From Flammula alnicola (taxonomy: Eukaryota; Basidiomycota; Agaricomycetes; Agaricales; Strophariaceae), in NCBI GenBank assembly GCA_015499995.1, contig JADNRV010000488.1, positions 1 through 30,312 of the forward strand: DNA of 30,312 nt, read 5' to 3'. A program made the translations under genes and the position numbers. The notes beneath the pieces were generated by a model. The model was not told where the DNA came from. It saw nothing but the letters and a program-made list of their open reading frames with translations, and did no database searches. This document shows, piece by piece, positions 21,536 through 30,312 of the stretch. The number at the start of each line of letters is the position of its first letter. Positions within the stretch are counted from its first letter, which is position 1.

Positions 21536-22189
21536 GTTCATGTACTGGGTACCGTGACGGCCCGCCAAAGATGTCTTCGTGCACGAACATACTGGAATTT
21601 GACAATCGTCAACGTCTTCGCGAAGTTGCAGTCTGAAGAGCGACGAACGTGTGCCGGTTCATGGCGGCACGCTTGAAAGGATAACGAGAGGCATATGTGC
21701 TCTACAAAGCACGGGTTTTGCATATTTTCGTGAAGAAGTCGGGAAGGGAATGATGGCCATATGGATTAGCTTTGCGCATGACTGTGTTGAAAAGAAGAAG
21801 GATAACCATTCCTCCATGCAGGAATGACTCTTGGCTTTGAGGGGATTTAGAAGTATACACGATGAGGCTATGAAACAACAGATCGATTGTTGTATATGGT
21901 CTGTCACGGTCAGGAGAGATGATAGTGAACTTTGGACAACATATTTCGTGCAGAGTAACGATTGTTTCTGCAGACAAAGCCGAGCACGTGGAACCTCGTC
22001 ATAATGAGTACTCGGCACAGATGTCCGCTGATCTCCGTTCCCGGTTCCCGTCGGCCCTCTCGGACACCGGATTCGGGCTCAAACCAGGCCGAACTTTGGA
22101 CGCCTATCATATACCCCGCAACGTCAATCGCTTAAATCTTGAGTTCACATCACCAACTGAGATCTTTGCATAGTTGACTGACAGTAACC

Positions 22190-22430
22190 ATCCCACATTG
22201 GTGTACCGCGAGGGCGAGCCTTTTCTTGCGGCTGCAATTGCAGTAGAAACATGCTAGAAGATCCTTGGAAGATCCAAGCACACAATGCATATGGCTCCCG
22301 ATGTTGGGTATATTTATGCGCAGCAACGGTTAATGTTCTAATCGCAGTGAGTAGAAGTGGGCAGAATGCGATTATATGATAACACAGCCGCCACGCCCTG
22401 TGAGAATCCAAAGTTGCAGGCGGAACTGGA
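22190..22430. repeat. Diverged direct repeat, copy 1
   Basis: It aligns by eye with about 23440-23690 in the same orientation. Shared blocks are a CGCGAGG...GAGCC stretch, then CAGCAAC followed by GGTTAAT(G/A)TTCTAATC, then a CAGCCGC...CCTGTG...GTGAGA stretch. Identity is low and gaps are frequent, so the limits are approximate. Confidence 0.4.
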
Positions 22431-23439
22431 GTAGACAGGTTAGGTGGTTACTCGGGGCTCCTAGTTTCCTTCACAGTAGGCCTATTGAGCGTATTGGCGC
22501 CAGATTGGATATCCCCCAAAGGCCGTTATCATGAACAGCCCAGATATTGTCGATATCAACCTATTCAGAAGACGAACCATAATCGGTTGTGTCAAGCCTC
22601 AGACGGAACTGGAGTTCGAGAATTTCCTTTCCCGAGACGGTGTTCCAACCTCTTATCACTCAGAGGGGGTATTTCATCTTCATCCGAGTCATCACCTATG
22701 CCGAGCTCTTTCATAGCTCGAGCGATGTCGTACGAGGAATAATTTTCATGAATGTCCACGCCAAGCAGATGACACCTGAGACAGTGCTTAAAGTGTTCGG
22801 GCAGGGAGAAATCATCTGGACCGTTTGCTGCGCTCCGGTTTCAGACTTCCGGGGAAAATAAGCTCTTGAAATCAAGGGCAGCAAGGTGTCGCCAGCGGGC
22901 CTAGCATCACGAAAGATCACGATGCGATAATCATCCTGGAAAGCCTGAAGAACGATGTTAGTAAGTAGGGTGAGCCTGGGGTGGGAAGGTCCAATTCTGG
23001 GACAACTCACCAGCTATGAGCTTGTGTCCGGGCTCCCGAAAGAAAGGGTCCCGCTGAAGTTTTCTCGCCTTTGTCGAAAGCAGGTGGACTGTGCTATTCT
23101 CGGAGAAGACATCGCGGAACTGAATCAAATTTGGTCGTTTATTTCGCGTGCGCAATTTACCAGGACCAGTCGGCATTTGGTCGGCACGCTTTTTATCTAA
23201 TCTTATCGGGGGCTTTCTTTGTGTTCTGTCAAGTTTAAATTTCTGGGTCCAAGTTTGAGGTTCTTTGTCGCGCCCACTGTCGAACTACGGTGGTTTTGAA
23301 CTCGATTTCCAGACACGAAGGGTGGGCATCCCGGTAATACAATTGCATTTTTTTCGAACTTCAACGATGCAATATGTGTTTTCCACGAAATCGCTGAGCT
23401 CGAGTCATTATCTCCAACTTAAATCCACGGTAAGTCATG

Positions 23440-23690
23440 GCTGCCCCCATTGTACACGCCCGCGAGGAGCCACATACACAGTTTTTTTGTTCCCCGGCTA
23501 CAACTCCCAAGCATTTTCAGGAGAAAGATCAAAGCGCACTCGCTACTGCGCATGACTATACACAGCAACCGTCAACGGTTAATATTCTAATCTCAGTATG
23601 CGAAAACAATTCTACCAGGACACGAGTATACAGCAGCCGCATCCTGTGTCTCGTCGTGAGAGTCGAAGGCGTGGGTGCGTCGTAAGTACA
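23440..23690. repeat. Diverged direct repeat, copy 2
   Basis: Partner of about 22190-22430, roughly 1.25 kb downstream. The clearest shared block is AACGGTTAATATTCTAATC at about 23572-23590, against the same sequence with one difference at about 22328-22346. Confidence 0.4.
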
Positions 23691-26249
23691 TGATGCGGAA
23701 AACACATATGGATGCAGTACGTGTACGTATAGGACCTTCCACGACAGCATCTCACCGAAGAATGAATGAGACTCGCGGCCTCACGCTTATTAACGCCCAC
23801 ACTGGCAAGTGCTCTACAGCCTCCGATCCAAGCTCTCCGTGTGACAATGTACAATCGTATATGGGACCACAGATGAAGTTTGGTCAGAAACAAAGGCAGA
23901 ATGTGGATCAAATATTAATACAAACTGGGAGACGATCATTCATTCCATCTTACCTGTACGAACAATTTGGAAGAATGTTCCCCGGCACAACATTTTGAGT
24001 CCTGGTTCGGCCGGGGTACGAAGCTGATTTTTCCAGTGTCGCAGCGGAGATTGCGAGGATATCAAGGTTGCTCTGGGATTTTCGGTCACAGAGGGTGAAT
24101 TCTAGTTTTAGCCCATGTTCATTTGTCTCCTTCATTTGAGCCATGATGTTCAGATCAGCAATGTATATTGGCTATGTCTCGGACAGTGAATTTGAAGAAG
24201 ATGTACCGTGCGTTGCATCCCTCGAGAAAGTTAACTTTCTGGCCTACTGTTCGGTGGGTGCAGCCCTTTTCCAATCCTGCAATAAATGTCAAGATTCGGG
24301 ATACGGAAAAGATATTTATAAACAGGCCTAAAGTTAAAAGTGGCTGAGCAGTTATTGCGCCCCCTGAGGCTTATACCGCCTCCGACGAGTCAAATACAAC
24401 AAAATTCAATGCGTGTCTTCTAGATTCCGAACCACAAAAGCCCGAGTGATCTCCGGAAAGGGAAAGACTGGAGAGTAAGTACGGTGTGGATGTCCTTATC
24501 AGCGGATTGTCAGCAGGATTATGCCAAGACTATAAGTGCTACAACAAGATGAGCGATGCTTTTCGGTGAAGGCAAGGACATGTGCGAACATACCCCTGTC
24601 ATGAAACCACCCCAACGATTTTTTGTAAGACTTGCACGTTTATTCCCCGTGCTCCTTCGGCCCGAGGGTCAATTAGAAATCGAGAGATTAGAATGCTGAG
24701 ATCCAGAAATTCGGGTTTCAGAGGAAACACCAGCATGGTCGGGTGGGAAGAAAGGCAAAACTTCAAACGAACTGGGTTGGTATCCATCCTTCGCAGTCAA
24801 TGTGTATCATGATAAAGACTTGCGGCGTCTTGGTAGAATTCGCGGTATAATATCGTATAATATACGCTATGCTCATGAAGCCTGCTTCGAAGGCTGACTT
24901 CTTCTGCGGATCATGTAAATGGAGCAATATGAGATCGAAGCAAGCTTGAGCCCTCCTTGCGATCCGGATGGGACTAAGTATAGGAAGGAGATTGAGATCA
25001 GCATTTTCTATATCCATCTCCATATGCATATGTAGGATTTATTGCGCGTCGGTGGGTATTGGGGCTTGTTTTAAACGGGCACTTGCTTTGTCTTCGAAGC
25101 CATAGGAACCACGAGGGAAAAATCAAATTTCTGCCAAGTTCAAGGCTCCAAAAGTTCAAATGCACCCAAGTACGTGTGGTTCTGCTTGTGTTTGGCCGGA
25201 CTGCTTCTAGATAAACGTTCATGGAAATCAGACCAGAGTTCTGGAATTGGCTTCAATGCAATACCTGGGCATGTACAGTTCAGAGGACTCGAACATTGCA
25301 GGAAAGTGTATATGTCCAGAATCGACCTAAAACACTTCACGACACCTTCCAAACACGAAGACTCGGAGGTGGTCGAAGAGAAAATTTGACAATGAACCGT
25401 GGTGCTTTGTTCAGACCAGCTCGTGACGATTCAGAGGAAAAGGAGAGGATGGAGACTTGCTGGACGACTGGCAAAAGTAGGGTGAAAGTTTTGTCGATTT
25501 GTCTCTCATCCGGTCTGGACTTCGACGTTCGTAACGAGCGCGGGCATGGCGGAGAGGTTGTTGAACAACCAGGGCTTTCATTTGCACTGTTACAACTTGA
25601 GAAGATGCAGTCAGAAGGCACAGATTCAGTCTCTGAAATGAGATAATGTCATTCAGGAAGCGACATCCTGCACATAGGCCTTAGAAGGGAAGAATTCGAG
25701 AGCAAGACTGAGTCACAATTTCAAATTTGTGAAGCCTCATCAGATTCATCACTTGATTCCCTTCGGCAATTTCCGGCGTTGCCATAATTGCGCGCCTTAC
25801 TCCCTGACGCTCTGGATTGAGCATGTAATATGTGTAAACCTACGTACGCTTATTATGATATCGATACGATTATCCAATTAAGGATCCCCCTTTCAAAGAA
25901 TAGCTGTGATCATCAGATTAACCCTGTTGGTCATCTCGGTCAATGGGATCATGACCGCCACCAGAAGTGTACGGTATATGCAAGTCATCGGAAGAACTGA
26001 ACATGATAATAGTACAGAAGTGCAAAGATCGTACCAATGATACTTATCGTACAATATATACTAATAGTCATAGAAGAACCGTACTCCAACTACGTACATA
26101 TCGAAGGGCGGAGTCCACTGTCCGACCTCGTCATCATATTGTCTGCTTTCCGTATGCATCCGTAAACGACGGGTATAGAGCGACATTTACTGTACAAGGC
26201 GTCGTTTTCGGTCGTCTTCTTCTAATGCGTCATGATTTATTTAGCGTTG

Positions 26250-28356
26250 TCATATTTTTGTTGACTTCCGTCGTCTTGATATGGTCTTCCAAACCAAGAT
26301 GTGGCATACTGCACCCCCGAAAACGGCGATCTGACCCAGAAATATCATCAGCAAGGCCAGTTTAACAGATTATTACCTCGGGGAATTTACTCCCTCCGAA
26401 GGATCGAAGACGAAGAACTCACAGCCGCAAAAATAAGCGGTCGGTGCCACAGATGACGAGATGTCAGGAGGGCTCCAGCTATCGGGTTTCCAGTGAGAAG
26501 CGCAAAAGACAGCGTGAAAGACAATACTCCAATCCGGATCCTAGAGCGAATACGAGCGAATGAGCATTATCGCGACTAGTATCTTGAAGAAAAAAAAATA
26601 CCCTAGGTCTGACAGATCATGATGTGTCACAAAGGATCCTACTGCAGGTGCAACGAGCGAGACCACTCGTTATCGGTGGTGATAAGTGTTCAGAAGAAAA
26701 AGGATAATCATCGGAAACTTACTGCCACCGGAGAAGAAGCCATAGAACACTCCAAAGGCGGCCACACCAGCGATACTGGTTGCTCCAAACATCCCGAAGA
26801 TCAAACCAGCGGAAATTATGGCAGACGGGATTATGACTGGACGTTGGTCAGATTCCATCACTGGACCCGTGAAAGACGAACGAACGAACCATTCAACGGG
26901 CCGTAATAGTCGGCGACGAAATTGGGCACGGTCCGGCCAAAGATAGACGACGCGTTCATGATCGTGATCTAGTATGATAGTGAGCGATCAAACATTCGGG
27001 AGAAGATATCCATGTTCCGTACACTGTACTTTGTGAATATTGGGTCAACGCCATGCAACGCAGCGTAGAGCTGCAGATAGAAGACTGAGGGTTTATGAGT
27101 ATGCCATCTTCAGTAATTTGAATTGAAACAACAAACAAGGAACGAAGACGCCCCAGAACACCTATGGCGACGTTAGTTCGAACATAGAAGACCAACTTGG
27201 AATCGAAGTACCAGGAATGACCCCACTGTGTAAATGACGAAGGGCACATCGGTCAGAACGGTCCTGACTGTGGCTCGGCCCTCATCTCCTTGATTTTTCT
27301 TTGGTGGTAGCCGGGTGCGCATGATTGAATTGGCAATGATCAGAAAAGCAAGATCTATGAACGCAACCGCCCTTTGCGTCCGAGTTCCGGTCAGCTGAAC
27401 ACGTCAATAAAGAAAAAGAGGAAAGTCGATACCTCACACCCCATTGGAAGCCCGAGGTCCTTTGGAATATGTTGTTCAGCAGGACAGGGTATATGACACC
27501 ACCGAGACTCGAGCCTGAAAGAGAGTCATTGAATATTAGTGATTGAGTCGGTTGATCCAAGCTATCCTTGGTTGCAATCACCTGCAATCACTATTCCCAT
27601 GGCCATGGATCTTTTCACGCGAAAATAGTGAGACGTCACAGTGAGAGATGGGATAAACATTATCCCCATTCCCAAGCCCATCCCGACTCCTTGTGACAGT
27701 AGGTTTTGATAGTAGTGGTGAGGCTCTGCGAGCGACAACATGAATATTCTATGGATAATAGTGCATGAAAAATGGTGTACAGAACAGGCAACTGGAGACA
27801 CTTACGAGAAGATGTAGATCGCAGAACCCGTTAATAGACAATGATGGAAATATCCAGCATCAAATAGCCGCCCGGCGGGTAGCCCCACAGCGAATACGAA
27901 GAAAACTTGCATAGACCCAATCAAGCTGATTTCTGAAGCAGAGTGTTCGGATAGGGAATTTCGCTGGAGGGGCCTCTCAGATTACTTGCAGATAAATAAG
28001 AAAGTTGGACTCACGGTATAATAGTCCTGATATACGCCAAATGATTGTACGACTCCGAAGGTACAGAATGTCACCATCGTTCTACGACTCGCAATGAGTA
28101 TCATCCATAGTGTATGACGATGACGAGATTACCCGCCAAGTACGGTTAGCCATGCTCGCAATCCACCTTCAGGAAAATCAGGCGGCGGGATCGTGGTGGG
28201 ATTGGCTTCTGTGTCCTCCTTGGAATCGGCGCGGATCACTTCTGAAGTAACTACATTTTCTTTGGAGGAGAGGTCGGTAGGAGACAGCATGCTGCTGCTC
28301 GAACTCGAGGACCTGGAGGGCAGGCTTTCGGTCTTGACTGGCGGTAGTCCCTCCAT
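26250..28356 (-). CDS. MFS transporter, monocarboxylate-porter (MCT/MCH) type
   Basis: Exons, highest coordinate first: 28356-28133, 28081-28015, 27963-27806, 27748-27582, 27514-27433, 27371-27212, 27161-27137, 27084-27023, 26968-26890, 26836-26723, 26665-26602, 26540-26423, 26330-26250. Phases close to 466 aa. A Ser- and Glu-rich cytosolic N-terminus of about 65 residues leads to PPDFPEGGLRAW, the entry motif of fungal monocarboxylate-porter-like MFS proteins. The family signature runs TFGVVQSFGVYQDYY, LIGSMQVFFVFAVG, GRLFDAGYF, GMGLGMGIMFIPS, SSLGGVIYPVL, FYLQLYA, NASSIFGRTVPN and YGFFSGG. About twelve hydrophobic segments fit two six-helix halves, ending in a short basic tail (SRRRKS). It likely moves organic acids or a metabolite across the plasma membrane, substrate unknown. 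The 26665 and 27371 acceptors were chosen by phase and family match. Last two exons: a GTGAGT donor after PLIFAA, then a run to TGA. Confidence 0.93.
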
Positions 28357-30250
28357 AAGGTGGGTGAAGAGCAAGGAGCTGAATTAGCAACACGCAACGG
28401 GAACCATCAAGAGCACCAGTGTCTCCTGGCCCAAATTCCCATGTCCTGCACGGTTGTAGGTCGGCAATGGTTCTTTCTAAAAATTGATGGACGACTTGAG
28501 TTCGATGAGCTATATTTGGATATACGCACTCACACCGGCTGGTTAAACGTGATGAAGTTTTGGAGGATCGGCAGACAGGAAATGACGGTTCCCTTGATCC
28601 ACGCAGGTTCCACGCCACAGAGGCAGGCTCGTAACTGCGGCAAGCCTGTCTGCAAGTTTCTGCTAGGTAAGACATGGAGTCATAGGAAGACTGAACTTGA
28701 AGTGGAAATGAAAATCACGCACTTCCAACAGCTTCCAACACGAACATTTGGTGCCGAGTTTCCAAGATTAGATTTCAGCAATTGATCAAGAAACGTTCCA
28801 TTGATGGACATTGCATGACGATAACGCTGTGAAAAGAACAAAGTCCTGTGGGTTCCGAGCCATGCGCCCCACATATGTGCAGAATGAGCGGTTCATCGAA
28901 AATGCCCGCCGCAACCAGCTCAGGGTCTTTGGAAATCTGATCTTCATCCCGAATTCTACTCTGGGGAGAATATGCAGGTGAGCAAAATCAGATAGGCGGA
29001 GTATAACTAGGTGTAGAAACCAAAACTCTCAGCTGCAATTTGACGTGATTCGAGTGCGATAGAGCTCATGAGCTTCCACTTCGAAAGGTCACACGGACAT
29101 ATAGCCTCCACGCTTTGTCGCACCTACGTATGAATAGATTATTTTTTATTCAAGAGAGAGGCCTTGAAGTTCGGATGGTAGACGATATGGCTGGAAGACG
29201 TCTGAAGACGTTCGAGGTCAAGAAGCGAAAGCCAGGGTCGTCGAGACCAAGTGGACTGCCGCCACAATGCTCTCGATACACAGGCCTCGCTAAGCCCAAA
29301 CACACCTTTGTCCCACGTGCACGTGCGTGTCAGAGTTTATGTCCTTTTTTCCAAACAAGAAAAAGACCCTTCCTTATCAACTATACTCACCATAGACTGC
29401 TTCTGATTGTCTCTTTCTACATATTCCTATGCTACCCATTTTCTTCCAAGTCATCTGCTCAATGACGTTCGGCATGCTTCGGCAGATCTTGCATGGCTGG
29501 AAATTTTACCAAGCCACTCACGTTCCACTTAGTAAGTTTCTCGGGCCTTAAGAAGATTCTTGGAAAAGCCGGAAAGTTGAGAAACGATCTTGATGCATCC
29601 ATAGGAGCCAAAGATACGACGCGATCTGCGCATCATATGCTCGTGGTTGGAGCCGAACCCAGTCTTCTGGGATCGCCAATGACGCGGTTCAACTTGGCTT
29701 GCTTTGCGGGTTGCACCGTTCGAGGTGAGAAACGGCGATCCTAGCAGTCCTCCACCGAAATAAACGGAAAACTCTCCCAGCGTGCTCGTACCGAACATCA
29801 TGGGTGACCGGCTTCCCTTCTCAATTTTCATGATACAAATCCGATCCCCCGTTTCGCACTGAACGTCAAAATAGGTGAATTCTTTTCTGGGTGCGTTTTG
29901 AGTTTTGTCGACCAATTCTTCATTTAGGCCATCTCAGCTGCCAACATATTACCCGCAATTTCGTCCGCCTTCAACCTTGTGCAGTCACTGAGATCTCCTA
30001 TTTTTAGTCTTTTTTGCAACATAGGATACCCGGCTACATGATACGAAGACCCAGATACATTGTTTACTTTACCGTAAGCGTGACGCTCATTTCTCAATCG
30101 CCCAACTCAGCATGTCAGAAACTCACATAGGAGATAACAGAAGTTCCTCCAACTGTGCGGCTCTTGTGGATATTCCCAGAAAATATTTTCCGGAAGCGCT
30201 TAAAAGGGATCCCAGAGATTTATCATCTTTCTCCAAAACCCCCTCTCATC
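28357..30250. other. Upstream region of the MFS gene and unassigned sequence
   Basis: About 1.9 kb with no gene I can identify. Frames at 28360-28785 and 29115-29465 (plus) and 29529-29915 (minus, opening on TTG) lack known motifs. An ATG at 29462 follows a pyrimidine-rich, promoter-like stretch and reads 23 codons to a GTAAGT, but no downstream exon could be joined. The MFS promoter should lie near 28360-28600; no clear TATA box was seen. Confidence 0.45.
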
Positions 30251-30312
30251 ATGCAGAATCAACTCTATCTGCACCCTCTCTTCAATGTCAAGAGCGAATT
30301 ACTCCAAGCTGA
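30251..30312 (+). CDS. Possible first exon of a gene running off the right edge
   Basis: An ATG at 30251 opens a frame (MQNQLYLHPLFNVKSELLQA) that stays open to the window end. Upstream are a TTAAAAG about 50 nt away and a pyrimidine-rich stretch ending CCCTCTCATC directly before the ATG, which is what Agaricomycete gene starts often look like. Twenty codons are too few to name a family. A competing 66-codon frame (30112-30312) in another phase ends with a stop at the last base of the window. Confidence 0.3.
   Translation, partial: MQNQLYLHPLFNVKSELLQA

Larger units (their letters stand above)
21487..26249. other. 4.8-kb region without recognisable genes
   Basis: It starts with the GH92 promoter, with a TATA-like ATAAAAG at 21529-21535. 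Many frames of 60-140 codons are open on both strands (the longest ATG frame is 25221-25646, plus), but none shows a family motif, a plausible splice model or a signal peptide. A diverged direct duplication links about 22190-22430 and 23440-23690. AT-rich repeats occur near 24840-24870. The 3' UTR of the MFS gene should occupy the right end. Degenerate transposon or pseudogene content is likely but cannot be assigned. Confidence 0.5.

Noticed and set aside
25221..25646. 141-codon frame as a possible gene
   Set aside because: ATG-initiated but no recognisable domain, no splice context and no promoter-like sequence. The opposite strand is equally open.
26602..26641. Alternative CAG acceptor for MFS exon 11 just after position 26641
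   Set aside because: Phase closes, but the protein would lose the conserved segment after YGFFSGG; the upstream GAG acceptor restores it.
29462..29531. Possible first exon with a GTAAGT donor
   Set aside because: The leader looks promoter-like, but no acceptor at a workable distance continues a recognisable protein.
29529..29915. 128-codon minus-strand frame
   Set aside because: It opens on TTG, not ATG; no motif recognised and no flanking exons could be joined. Possibly a remnant, not supportable as a gene.
1..30312. tRNA, rRNA or CRISPR loci
   Set aside because: No T-loop/acceptor pairing, rRNA-like segment or regularly spaced repeats were seen on either strand; CRISPR is not expected in a fungal nuclear sequence.

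Overview
This is a fungal genomic window, most probably from an Agaricomycete (mushroom-forming basidiomycete). The genes are densely interrupted by introns of about 45-80 nt with GT(A/G)NGT donors and (C/T)AG acceptors. Two genes belong to multispanning membrane families that are expanded mainly in Agaricomycetes. Seven complete protein-coding genes can be rebuilt by hand with splice phases that close exactly. All function calls come from reading motifs and family resemblance; no database search was run.

Layout: (1) 72-4307, minus: a 14-exon adenylation-carrier-reductase (A-T-R, NRPS-like, carboxylic-acid-reductase type) enzyme. (2) 5220-5822: an intact-looking non-autonomous DNA transposon with about 165-bp terminal inverted repeats and a perfect 9-bp target-site duplication, Mutator-like in structure. 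(3) 5.8-8.5 kb: a repeat-bearing stretch with no gene I can identify. (4) 8533-10136, plus: a 10-exon membrane protein with a DUF6534-type C-terminus. (5) 11851-13245, plus: a 7-exon alpha/beta hydrolase like the MpaH/AKT2 acyl-CoA hydrolases, with Cys in place of the usual nucleophile Ser. (6) 13770-15121, minus: a 5-exon multispanning membrane protein, convergent with (5). (7) 15906-17461, minus: a 3-exon BAHD-like acyltransferase. (8) 17926-21486, minus: a 16-exon secreted GH92 alpha-mannosidase. (9) 21.5-26.2 kb: about 4.8 kb without a recognisable gene, holding one diverged direct duplication. (10) 26250-28356, minus: a 13-exon MFS transporter of the monocarboxylate-porter type. (11) 28.4-30.3 kb: mostly non-coding, with a possible gene start at 30251 running off the right edge.

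The A-T-R reductase, the MpaH-like hydrolase, the BAHD-like acyltransferase and the MFS carrier are all enzyme classes that recur in fungal secondary-metabolite loci. Together they could activate and reduce an acid, release or trim an acyl-CoA or thioester, acylate a product and export it. They are spread over 28 kb and mixed with housekeeping-like or orphan genes, with a transposon between the first and the rest. Joint function is therefore a hypothesis, not something the sequence shows.
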